This document shows positions 9,363 to 18,558 of a stretch of 22,432 nt of DNA, one piece after another. The DNA comes from Dictyocoela muelleri (lineage: Eukaryota; Microsporidia): NCBI GenBank assembly GCA_016256075.1, contig SDVU01000079.1:1-22432 (forward strand), read 5' to 3'. The stretch's first letter is position 1. Every line of letters begins with the position of its first letter. The translations under genes were made by a program, and so were the position numbers. Below the pieces are notes generated by a model, which was not told where the DNA came from, made no database searches, and was given only the letters and a program-made list of their open reading frames with translations.

Positions 9363-11002
9363 GGCTACCCGTTTTTTTGACCATGGGCGAAAAAACGGAT
9401 GTTCACATGAGCAAATAAACATATGTTCGCCTGGGCGAAAAAAAAATCGTTAATGATCAAAAAGGCTGTTTAAATAAATTATATACATAACTTTCACAAA
9501 TGACAGATTTCTATTTTTTGACGAGCAAAAGAGGTGGCGAATTGCTTATATTTCAAGAAATGATATAAAATTATGACGATACAAAAGATGATATAAAAAG
9601 ATACCGGTGTCAATCGCGAGTATGTCCAGTAGAAACATGTTTAAAAGATAATATCATTTTCAAAACTGTCGATCATAATCATAGCCCGATGACTGAAGAA
9701 ATAAAAAAGAGAAATTTTCAATTAGTATTAAACAAAATAATGCCAACTAACCGAAGTACTAATAAAATTATCGTCAGTGTAATAATAATGAAAAAATTGC
9801 TAGTGATGACATGTATAACATTTATTACGAAAAAGATACGATAAAAAAAAGAAAATTTAATGATAATTCAGTCAATATATTTCTCTGATATCCGAGATGA
9901 ATTGAAAAAAAAAAATAGTGATTTATTCTTGAGAAATGATTTGGTTACTGAGAATGAAGAAAGGCTTATCATTATTTTCAGTAATTTTAACCGCAATTTT
10001 AAATTCCCTAAAACCAAAATTCACATTATGAACGCCAAATTTAAAATATCTCCACATAATTTTTACCAATGTTTAGTTCTGCATACTGTTTTTTTGGAAA
10101 AACATCCCCGATCAAGTATTTTCTTATGAGTGAGTATCAGAAAAAGAGTATGTAAGTTTTATAAAAAATAATTTGGAAATAACCTCAATAAATCCTCAAT
10201 TAATATTAACTGATTTTGAAAAGTCTCTCAATAATGCAGCTAAAATAATTTACCGAAATTATTGCTACAATTATGTTATTTCAATTTTACACAATATATA
10301 ATACGTGGTTTAAAAAATTACGGATATTTTAAAGAATATAAAAACAGAATTATCGGAATATATAAGAAATATTTAAACATCAGCTCTTTTACTACATAAT
10401 AATATTTTAAATTTCTATCTGATACAAAAAAAAAATATTTTTAAATGTTAATGATTTTAATATAATAAATTTAAGTTTTTACGCTACTTAGAATGTACAT
10501 ATTTCGGAAAAATAGAGAATGGCGAATATATTCAATCATTTTTTTATGAAAGAATGGTCAATTTAAAAAAGAATATTAAATCTCGAACCCAGAACTACTA
10601 AAGGTGCAGAAGCTTGGTCTAAGTATAAATGATAAAATTAAATTAAAAAATCCCCAATATTGCATTATTTATCTAAAGATTATTAGAATGTAAAGAAATT
10701 AAATCAAATTGCAATACAAAATAAAAAGGCAAATTTAAAATGGTCTAAAAAGGATAGTGGAAAGGTGCTTAAGTTGTTTTTTTTGGCAAAGGATTATGAA
10801 TATTTATAAGATTCGCCATATATTGATAATTTTTAAAAAATTTATAAATTTTAAGATTAATAAAGATTTTTTAAAATTTTTTTTCATTTATAAAGAAATT
10901 AAAATTTCGCATAGCGAACATCAGTTTTTTTTACCAAGGCGAAAATCCGTTTATTTGCCCAAGGCGAACTTCGTTTTTTGCCCAGGGGCAAAACAGATAC
11001 CC
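9363..11002 (+). mobile_element. FLYWCH-MULE (Mutator-like) transposon 1
   Basis: The element is 1640 bp and bounded by a perfect 9-bp direct repeat, tataaatat, at 9354-9362 and 11003-11011, the duplication length typical of Mutator-like elements. The tips read ggctacccgttttttt on the left and, reverse-complemented, gggtatctgttttgccc on the right. Each terminal repeat is about 80 bp and contains several short motifs of the form tttgcccanggcgaa, so it can fold on itself. The interior is a broken transposase on the plus strand. Ends, duplication and protein all agree. Confidence 0.88.
9500..10720 (+). pseudogene. FLYWCH zinc-finger MULE transposase, broken
   Basis: The likely start is the ATG at 9500, opening MTDFYFLTSKRGGELLIF, the canonical beginning of a FLYWCH finger. 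The frame meets a stop near 9566 but reads on in the same frame through RYRCQSRVC and FKTVDHNHSP, which supply the Cys pair and the H-x-H ligands. The DDE core follows with HIMNAKFKISPHNFYQCLVLH (9860-10129 frame), where families usually have DGTF, so the first catalytic Asp appears lost. ILTDFEKSLNNA follows in another frame near 10200 and carries the second Asp. PRTTKGAEAW near 10590 matches the conserved C-terminal RTN-x-x-EGWH block. Several frameshifts and stops separate these parts. Confidence 0.85.
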
Positions 11003-11011
11003 TATAAATAT

Positions 11012-11520
11012 AATAAGGATAGTAAAATTACAAGTTTGGTAATTGGGACTGTCGAGAAGGTGTGGGAAAATTCCATATGGAAGTTTTGAAAGATAAAACC
11101 AAATAAAATATTGAAAAAATCATAAAAATATGCAGATTAGTCTTCTATAATAATGACTGATAAACACAAAAGTTATTCGGGGTTGATATCTTCAGGTTGC
11201 GAACATTATACAAAAAAAACATAAAGAAAACTATGTCGACCTTTTTGATAAAAAAATCACATCCAGACTGTCGAATCTTTATTGAATATATTTAAAATTG
11301 AAAAAAATTTAGAATGTGAAATCGCTTTGAATAAAATTAATACTTATTCAATAATATTTTACTATTTCGGAGAAAAACCCTGTTTATTTTGAAAATTTCA
11401 TAACAGATATGAGAATTTAATATATTTTTTATTCATATTTTTATTTTTTGAGTTTGTTTTTTTTTATTTTTTCAAAATGAAAATTTAAATTTTTTTTCGT
11501 CAAAATGTGCAATTTGGTAT
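11012..11520. other. A+T-rich spacer, no feature seen
   Basis: I see no frame or repeat here that I can support. Confidence 0.5.
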
Positions 11521-11741
11521 TAGTACCAGAATATAGAAAATTTTTTTAAATATAAATTTGTTATTAAAGAATGCCATTATTTTATATCTAAGTGTCTAAA
11601 GTATAATAATTGTTCTTCAATATTTTCCATATAACTATAAATAAAAAGAAATATTAATAACAAAATTCTGCTTTGGGAAAATTTTGATATTTAATATTTT
11701 TTCGGTTTATAGTTATATTAAAGATACTAAAGAAAAATTAT

Positions 11742-12210
11742 GAGCCAGATAGCTCAGTGGTTAACACTCTTAGATGTAAAATTGTGGTATCGTTGTTCGA
11801 ATCATGCTGAAGTCACTCTTTAATAAATAATGAGGGAATGACAATAAGCGGTCAAAAAAAAATATATTAAATATAGTATTAATATACAGTTGTTCCAGTG
11901 TAGTATAGTTAATTAAAACTTGGTCTAATATTAAAATGAAGCAGAAGGGACTCTCCTAGGAGTGGGGATAAGTGCGGCGACGCATCTCGGCAAAATAAGT
12001 AGTGAAAAATAAAAATTCAAGAAAAGCTACATATTACAAGTATCCTGCTATGTAATTGTTTGAAACTAAAATCGCGTATACAGCTGGGCTTCTGGGTAGC
12101 TTAGGAAGTGACGTATTATTGAAGAACACCAATAACACAGGTCTAAAGACACGGTAGGATACAACTCACCGGGTGGACAGCTATGGATGCGTTAGTTGTA
12201 ATATAATATA
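11742..12210 (+). mobile_element. tRNA-derived SINE, full-length copy
   Basis: This 469-bp insertion is flanked by a perfect 14-bp duplication, taaagaaaaattat (11728-11741 and 12211-12224), the mark of target-primed reverse transcription. The head (about the first 75 bp) is tRNA-like, beginning gagccagatagctcagtgg with a pol III A box and a B box. The body has a conserved central block (gcggcgacgcatctcggcaa at 11974-11993). A 3' block reads caccgggtggacagctatgg, and the tail ends ttgtaatataatata. The copies at 17076 and 22356 share these blocks. There is no protein-coding capacity, so an unseen LINE must have supplied the enzyme. Confidence 0.9.
11750..11803 (+). promoter_or_regulatory. internal pol III promoter of SINE copy 1 (A and B boxes)
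   Basis: The A box is tagctcagtgg at 11750-11760 and the B box gttcgaatc at 11795-11803. Their spacing is normal for a tRNA-type promoter. Confidence 0.75.
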
Positions 12211-12308
12211 TAAAGAAAAATTATTATACTTAGATACACTTAGATATAAATTATTGCATTCTATAATAACAAATTTATATCCAAAAAATTTTCTTTATGT
12301 TGGTACTA

Positions 12309-13387
12309 CAGTCTCCTCGTTTTTTTTGGAATTAAAAAATGTCGATTACTTTTATCTCTAAGCAAATATTTCAGCCGAGTAAATATTTGCGCTATAAAAA
12401 TTGTTTAAATGTAGCTTAAATATAGTATAAACTCTTTATATCACCAATTAAAGTATAAAATTATTTTTTTTAAAATTTGGACTGTCGAAAATATTGATCA
12501 TGTCGATTTTTTTGATCACATTTATTTTTTAAAAATACATACGTTCAAATAAAAACTAAATATTATTTGGAAAACATTTTGTTAGTAAATTTTTTTGATC
12601 CCATATGACAATAAATAAAAAAATGATAAAATTATTTGTGATATGAAAGATTGCGGAAGAAATAAATGACAAGAAATATATGATAAAATATTTACTGAAA
12701 ATGTTTAATCTTACAAATTCTATTTCAACATCATTTCTTATGAATTTAAAATCTTTTATAGATATTGATTATCACAGTTACTTATAAAAATGACGTTCGA
12801 ATTTGTCTTGTACTAATAATAAATATTTAGACACTGATGCATTCATATGTTAAAAGAAAATAAAGCGAGGAAAGAGCTAGACGATTCCCCATAGCACAAT
12901 TTTTGATACAAAACTAGGTTATTATGAAAAAGCAATAGGGCAGAAACAAAGCAACAAATTATTTTGCAAATGTTTTTTTGAGTTTAATTAATTTTTTTTA
13001 TTAAATGACGATAAAGTGTTGATTACGCATCATAGGGGTCTATTTATCGAATTAAATATTAAATCTATAGAGATTTTATAAAAAAGAAGTTTTAAATATA
13101 AACGGAACAAGTCTTTACATAAATCCGATTAAAAGAAATCATATGTATTGGACAATAAAATTACTGAAAATATAATACAAGATTGTCTTAAATGCTAGAT
13201 TTTAGTCTGTTGTTTTAACAGTCAATGTCTTTTAAATAAGAAAATCATAGAATTTTTAAGCATTTAGAAATTTGAATTATGAAGCCTTTAATATATCTTT
13301 TAAAACAACAAAAATTTAAGCTAACATATTATTTTAAATTACATCTCAATACACTAATTGCAAAACAAAAAAAATAAAAATCGAACT
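12309..13387. other. A+T-rich stretch, possibly worn pogo element upstream part
   Basis: No firm feature. By position, the second half may be the upstream part of the pogo/Tigger remnant at 13388, but I cannot align it. Two similar strings (tttttttgatcaca near 12510 and tttttttgatccca near 12593) are direct, not inverted, and do not define an element. Confidence 0.35.
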
Positions 13388-13546
13388 ATTCTTCTTATCC
13401 TGGATAATTTTAAGGGAATTAAGTTGGAAATGAATCTGAATTTAATTGAAATTTTCACGCCGGTTGTACATCTCTAATACAACCGTTATATTCGGGTATT
13501 ATTAATTCATTCAAAGATAAATTACAAAGAGTTTTTATCAATTTTT
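13388..13546 (+). pseudogene. pogo/Tigger-type (DDE_1) transposase remnant
   Basis: Two adjacent pieces in different frames resemble the end of a pogo/Tigger catalytic domain. The first, ILLILDNFKGIKLE, matches the LLLLDN-x-x-x-H block with its catalytic Asp at 13403. The second, SLIQPLYSGIINSFKDKLQR (from 13471), matches the SxxQPLDxGIIxxFKxxYR block just after it. A frameshift lies between them. The usual D that follows QPL is replaced by Y. Upstream and downstream parts are too worn to place, and no terminal repeats were identified. A chance match to both blocks in the right order and spacing is unlikely. Confidence 0.55.
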
Positions 13547-14068
13547 AAATTACAATTGCTTTATTAATGATCTCAATCATGAAGTGATTATTCGGAAAAT
13601 TTATTCAAAATATTACTTTATATGAGTAGGAAAGCCTTAAATGGGATTTTTATCAATATTGTTGTTAATCGAAGGAGTAAGACTAGTGTTATGAAAAATA
13701 AAGTTAATACAAATAGAATGTCTGATTATGAATACATTGAAAACATAGTATTCCAGAGATATATGGTATTTTTAAAACATTTTATAAATATTCACCGAAA
13801 TTTTATAATTAAGCAAATTCTGATGAAGTGTTAAAAAATTGCGCTAAAAATCTCTAATTTTCAAGCTTATTAATCAAAATAGCTAAAAGAAAGTCTATAT
13901 TGGCAGTATATGACTATTTAAGAGTATTCAGAGCATTTATATAAAGGAAAATCAGATTTTTATTTATTAAAAAAGAAATAACTATGAAAAATACACATTA
14001 TTTGGGTCTTCATTAGTATGTGGGCTAAGAGTAAGGAGCTAACTTTGATAAATAATTTTATATAATTA
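13547..14068. other. A+T-rich stretch, no feature seen
   Basis: A 70-codon plus-strand frame (13622-13834) has no recognisable family features and may be the worn tail of the pogo remnant. Confidence 0.4.
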
Positions 14069-14076
14069 TAAAAATT

Positions 14077-15491
14077 AGATCATGTATAAAAAAATTGCTC
14101 CAGTGGCAGAATATTTACTTGTGAAATTTTAGGGGATAGATAATTTACTAGTGCAAATTTAGTTCAAAAATAGAAAAAATGCATTGAATTATATTTTAAT
14201 GAATATAACTTAAATAAATGATATAAAAAATTGTTTATTAGAATAAAGTAAGATGGTTTGAAAAAATTAACTAAAATCAAATATTTATTTGTGATGTCAA
14301 TAAAGACATATAATTACTTTAATAGTTTTATTTAATTGTGTTTTAAAGATGTAAAATTTTTATTTAAATCTAGATACTACATATTCCTTGTTTTATTTTT
14401 GAAAAATTTCACCCTTATGTTATTGTCAGTATATGAAAATGATGTTAGACCGCTCTTAAACGCGGATGATAATTCCATTATTGAGTTTTTTGAGGCTCAT
14501 AGAATTATTAAATAATCCTGTAAATGTGTTTATTGTCACGAGGATATGTCCTGGACAATTAAAACCAATTCAGGTGATGGTGCCGTTTGGAAATGTAATA
14601 ATGCAGTTTGTATTAAATACAAAACTACATTAACCATTCGGTCTGGTTCAATGCTAGCTATCTCGACAATTTCACTGAAAAAATAGGTAGAAATACTTTA
14701 CAGGTAGTCAGATGGCGATGGTATAAATGACATCATGAGATTGATAAGTGTCACTAAACCTACCCTTTCCAACATTTTAAAAGCTTTAAGAGGTTGCATT
14801 GACAATTATTTTATAAATAATCATGTCAAACTAGGGGTAACTGGTGTGATTTGCCAAATTGATGAAAGTTTGTTTTGTGCTAAGTGAAAAAAACACCGAG
14901 GCCGAGTACCATCATCTCAAATAGGGGTGTTTGGTATTGTTGATACAAGTTTTGTCCCGGCTAGAGGTTTTATGGATGTGGTATAAAATAGATCCAGTAG
15001 TACTTTACTCCCTTGATTCAGAAGGTTGTTTGACCTGAATCAACCATTTATTCCGATGAATGGAGGGCGTACAATCAGATTCAAACACTTGGTTATCAGC
15101 AATAAACTGTAAAACATAGCCTTAATTTTGTGAATCCGGTTAATGGTGTTCACACTCAAAATATCGAGTCTTATTGGTCAAAGGTAAAAAATTGGCTAAA
15201 GAGTAAGAAAGGTATCAAAAAAGTGTTTTTATCTGAATATCTTAAAGAATTTATGTGGCGTGATAATATTCCAGGTGATAATATTCCAGGTGATAATTTT
15301 TATAAGTTAACTATTTAATAAGGGATAACCGGAATGAATAAACTTAAGTTTAAGAATTTTTTTAAATATTTATGTTTTAAATAAAAGGCTTATAATTTAT
15401 AAATATTATTTAATAATCTATACAGTTATTTTTGGCCCAGGGGCAAATTTTTTACCAGTGTGTTTTAAGGGGCAATTTTTTTACCTGATTC
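14077..15491 (+). mobile_element. Merlin (ISXO2/IS1016-like) transposon 1
   Basis: The left tip reads agatcatgtataaaaaaattgctcc. The right tip, reverse-complemented, reads gaatcaggtaaaaaaattgcccc. The flanks taaaaatt (14069-14076) and taaaaaat (15492-15499) agree at 7 of 8 positions, consistent with the 8-9 bp Merlin duplication. Inside the left tip the motif occurs head to head (attgctccagtggca). Inside the right tip it occurs as two direct copies, ggggcaaattttttacc and ggggcaatttttttacc. The transposase lies between them on the plus strand and is broken. Confidence 0.78.
14417..15318 (+). pseudogene. Merlin transposase 1, broken
   Basis: The likely start is the ATG at 14417 (MLLSVYENDVRPLL). 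A zinc finger follows (CVYCHED ... WKCNNAVCIKYK, about 14524-14622) in the same frame after one stop at 14513. The catalytic triad blocks are then seen in turn: QIDESLFCAK near 14857 (first Asp), IYSDEWRAYNQIQTLGY near 15045 (second Asp) and HTQNIESYWSKVKNW near 15151 (Glu). The product ends WRDNIPGDNIPGDNFYKL. Stops and frameshifts separate the blocks. Near the end a 15-bp unit (gtgataatattccag, 15260-15289) is perfectly duplicated, adding one IPGDN to the protein; the related element at 17583 has a single IPGD. Confidence 0.85.
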
Positions 15492-15602
15492 TAAAAAATA
15501 AAACAAAGAATGTTTAAAAAAGTTAAAATGAATATTATTTTATTAAAATAAAATTTTAATATATTTTTGTAAATATTTATTACAGGTTTATTCAATAATA
15601 TA

Positions 15603-15745
15603 AATAATAAATTAAAAAATATAAATAATTAATTCAAAAATATAAATAATTAGTTCAAAAATATAAATAATTAATTCAAAAATATAAATAATAAATTCAA
15701 AAATATAAATAATAAATTAAAAAATAGAATAATAAATTCAAAAAT
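15603..15745. repeat. 21-bp minisatellite, left end of Tc1/mariner 2
   Basis: About seven copies of aaatataaataataaattca, with variants reading aattaattca. The array ends within a few bases of the transposase stop codon at 15749-15751. Confidence 0.85.
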
Positions 15746-15748
15746 AAT

Positions 15749-16757
15749 TTAATCATCATCTCTAATATTAATATAACTATTAATAGTTTCACAAATCGAT
15801 CTGAAATAATTATTAAAATCAAAATCGAAAAGATTATCAATTACATAAATTATATTAGCTTTTAATCTTAACCTAGTTGTTTCTCTAGGTCTAATAGAGT
15901 TCAAATCCGATATAATCTTTGAAAAAGATTTTCTATCGGGTTTAATTCTGGAGAATATGATAGCGAAAACATAGTTTGGATGTTTAGCTCTTCACATGTG
16001 CTTTTTAATAAACCACATTTATAGAATCTTACGTTATCTGTTACAAGCACTGTATTTTCATCAAAAATACCTAGTGCTTCTGATTCTCTTATAAAATCAT
16101 TAAAAATTACTTGATCACAACCTCCATCAATAATTTTATGGTATTCAATTCTAGTTATAGACATAATTGCGCATAATGAAATATTTTGTTCCCTAGATGC
16201 AGAAAGATACAAAACTGGATCTACATTCGGCATTGAATATCCATAATTTATTGATGTATGCAGGTTAAAACCTGATTAGTCAAGAAATAAATTTTTTTTC
16301 CTTCTGAGCATCAAAATTTGTATGCAATATTCTCTTTTTAAATTTTTATGTGAATCATTCAATATAATATTTGACTTTTGTGTATTCATTTTCTTTTCAA
16401 CCCCCTTTCTTTTATAATTCGGCCTACCTTTTGCATTGATAAATTAATATTCTCCTCACTTAATTTTTCTTGTGCCCCCTTATAAGTCAGTGAATTGTCG
16501 TTTCCATAAAGATTAATAATTTTTGAAATTTAAATATTGTTATTTAATTTTGGACGACCTTTAATATTATTGTATTCTTCAAAGATTACCTGATAATTTT
16601 CGTGAAATAATTTTAAAAGTTTATAGATTGAGTTTACAGATATCCCCGTTATCTCTGATATTTCACTTGCATTATGATTGTTTCTTAGTCTAAAAATTTG
16701 ATAAAAGTGTGATTTCGTGATTTTTGTTCGTTTTTTTCTTGGATCGTTCGATGTCAT
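15749..16757 (-). pseudogene. IS630/Tc1-mariner DD34E transposase 2, broken
   Basis: The start is the ATG at 16757 (MTSNDPRKKRTKITKSHFYQ). The first 75 codons form a helix-turn-helix region with ASEISEITGISVNSIYKLL. In the catalytic half the first block reads FFLD-stop-SGFNLHTSINYGYS (about 16240-16295), so the Glu codon after the first Asp has become a stop. The second Asp lies in VTDNVRFYK and the Glu in SPELNPIEN, with 34 residues between them. The C-terminus (SIRPRETTRLRLKANIIYV) is in a third frame and ends at 15749. The counterpart in transposon 1 ends with a similar IRPRPISREQLKENI block, so the two elements are distant relatives. Confidence 0.87.
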
Positions 16758-16780
16758 GTGGGTTATTATATTTTATATAT

Positions 16781-16893
16781 TTATAATTTATTATTTATAT
16801 TTTTGAATTTATTATTTATATTTTTGAATTTATTATTTATATTTTTGAATTTATTATTTACATTTTTGAATTTATTATTTATATTTTTGAATA
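16781..16893. repeat. 21-bp minisatellite, right end of Tc1/mariner 2
   Basis: Five to six copies of tttattatttatatttttgaa, the reverse complement of the left array and almost uniform. One copy has a t-to-c change near 16861. Confidence 0.88.
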
Positions 16894-17075
16894 ACCCTGT
16901 AAAATAAAAAAGTATTAACTTTATAACACCCTTTAGTAATTATTTTTATTTTTGTAAAAGGCTGTCTGAAAACTAGACCCGGGGCGAGTTTCCGGTTTTT
17001 AGTCCAGGGCGAGTTTTGGTTTTGCGCCAATAAAATCTGGAACCGAAACTCGCCAAAAAAATATTTCTAAATAAA

Positions 17076-17530
17076 TAGCCTATAGCTCAGTAGTTTTCAC
17101 TTTTAAATTAAAATTTAATGATCTAGGTTCGAATCCTGCGAACGTAACTTTAATAAATAATTGGGATTGAAATAAAGCGGCAAAACCTATAGAAATATAG
17201 AACAATATGCTACTCTCACAGTGTAGTATAGCATATTGAGAGTTAGTTTAACCTGAAGAGAAAGCAAAAGTATTCTCAATTCTGATGATAGTACGGCGAC
17301 GCATCTCGGCAAATTAAGTAGTGAAAGTAAAAAATTAAAATCAGGGATCCCACTAATTATCTTAATCTTGCTAAGTCATTAATAACATACAAATCGCGGA
17401 TACAGCTGTCATTCTGGGGGGCCTAGAAGTGCTTATTATTGAATTGACGGGAACCAAAGGTCTAAAGACCTCAGGAAGAATAACAACTCCCGGTTTACAA
17501 TTATGGATGTCGTCATCATGTAATATATAA
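17076..17530 (+). mobile_element. tRNA-derived SINE, copy 2
   Basis: The tRNA-like head begins tagcctatagctcag. The conserved central block (acggcgacgcatctcggcaa at 17293-17312) matches copy 1, as do ggtctaaagac, acaactcccgg and ttatggatg near the 3' end. The copy ends near catgtaatatataa and is followed by a repeated tail. Divergence from copy 1 is substantial, so the two insertions are not recent duplicates of each other. I could not fix its target duplication. Confidence 0.85.
17083..17136 (+). promoter_or_regulatory. internal pol III promoter of SINE copy 2
   Basis: The A box is tagctcagtag at 17083-17093. The B box ggttcgaatcc at 17126-17136 is a perfect match to the tRNA consensus. Confidence 0.75.
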
Positions 17531-17586
17531 CTTAATAATATGTAATAAAAATTATTTAGAAATGATTTAAATAAAAATATTTGGAG

Positions 17587-17625
17587 CATGTGCATAATAC
17601 GCCCCAGGGGCGTATTATGCACATG
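17587..17625. repeat. perfect 19-bp-arm palindrome in the Merlin 2 left end
   Basis: The arms catgtgcataatacgcccc and ggggcgtattatgcacatg are exact reverse complements around a single A at 17606. The structure could form a stable hairpin or offer two opposed protein sites. Confidence 0.95.
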
Positions 17626-17681
17626 TGTAATTATTTTAATTTTTTTAAATGGTTTTTAATAATTACAAATAATCTTTACAC

Positions 17682-18558
17682 ATGTCATTTTATACTGAAA
17701 TTATTAGAAATCTAAATAGCATGAGTATTCAAAATCAAATAAATTTTTTGCTTCAAAGGAGAGTTTTACATGCTTCAATGAGATGTGATGGGTGCAGTTC
17801 GGACATGATTGAAACTGCGAAAGGTATTATCTCTAATAAATATGTGTGGAAGTGTCAAACGAAGACGTGCCTTAAATATAAAAGCACAAAATCAATAAGA
17901 GATGGTAGTATTTTAAGTGGATTTAAACTGGCATTTTAGACTGCATTGATTTAATATATAGGTTTGCAAATGAAAAGCAACAAAAAAAATACTTTAGATG
18001 ATTTAGAATTGTGTAGAAGATCGATTACTAAAATTTTATAAAAAATTAAGAATGCTATGTCATGAATATATGACTAATAATCCTGTTCTATTAGGAAGTA
18101 ATGGCATAATAGTTCAAATAGATGAAACATGCTTCTGTCATAAACAAAATTTTAATAGAGGACGTGCCACAGGAGAGCAGATATGGATCTTCGGTATTGT
18201 ATCACTTCTTATACCAGAGCTGAGGATATATGGAGAAAGTTTCGAATAGAGCAAAGGAAAGTCTAATTCCGATAATAGAACGAGTTGTTGCCTATAGATC
18301 AATAATACATAGCGACGAGTGGGCCTCTTATCGGAGTATAAATCTGACTCTATACGAACATGGCACTGTAAGACACAAGTTATATCTTGTGGATCCATTT
18401 ACAGGAATTCATACTCAAAATATAGAATCATATGGAAAAAACAAAAATATAGATCTAAAGTTATGAGAGGTGTACACAAAATTGATCTAAAGTATTATCT
18501 GAGTGAGTGGAGGGGAGAGACAATATTCCTGGTGATTGTGCTGAGAAGATATTTGATT
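17682..18558 (+). pseudogene. Merlin transposase 2, broken
   Basis: The first frame (from the ATG at 17682, 85 codons) holds the N-terminal region and the zinc finger (MRCDGCSSDM, then WKCQTKTCLKYK). A stop at 17937-17939 follows. Later blocks lie in other frames: VQIDETCFCHKQNFNRGR (18052-18249, first Asp), IHSDEWASYRSINLTLYEHG (from about 18303, second Asp) and FTGIHTQNIESYGK (near 18400, Glu). RDNIPGD closes it near 18520. The order and spacing match the Merlin at 14417, which shows QIDES, YSDEW and HTQNIESYW. At least three frameshifts break the gene, but the catalytic residues are still legible. Confidence 0.87.

Larger units (their letters stand above)
11521..12308. mobile_element. foldback MITE family Y, copy 2, split by a SINE
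   Basis: The tips are tagtacca at 11521 and tggtacta at 12308. The arms match those of copy 1 (8547-8853), for example ataaatttgttatta and aagtataataatt. The SINE at 11742-12210 lies inside the right arm. Without it and one target duplication the element is about 305 bp, close to copy 1. Confidence 0.85.
15593..16899 (-). mobile_element. Tc1/mariner (IS630-like) transposon 2 with tandem-repeat ends
   Basis: The left end reads ta|caggtttattcaataatat. The right end, reverse-complemented, reads ta|cagggttattcaaaaatat. TA flanks both sides (15591-15592 and 16900-16901). The element is 1307 bp. Immediately inside each tip lies an array of a 21-bp unit (ttcaaaaatataaataataaa), the two arrays being inverted relative to each other. 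The transposase lies on the minus strand. The CAGGGT-type tips are shared with transposon 1 at 501, but the tandem units are unrelated in sequence. Confidence 0.88.

Noticed and set aside
10757-11089. 110-codon plus-strand frame
   Set aside because: It crosses the right terminal repeat of MULE 1 and the target duplication, so it cannot be a real gene.
11742-11820. Functional tRNA gene
   Set aside because: The A and B boxes are good but the cloverleaf stems pair poorly. The sequence is the head of a 469-bp element with a target duplication.
12495-12612. Small element with gatcatgt-type Merlin ends
   Set aside because: The two similar strings are in direct, not inverted, orientation, and no duplication flanks them.
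17076-17150. Second tRNA gene
   Set aside because: It is followed by the same SINE body as copy 1, and the anticodon stem is not convincing.
17371-17622. 83-codon minus-strand frame
   Set aside because: It lies antisense to the SINE and the Merlin terminus, with no family resemblance.
18138-18398. 86-codon minus-strand frame
   Set aside because: It is antisense to the Merlin transposase blocks containing the catalytic residues, which explain the sequence better.
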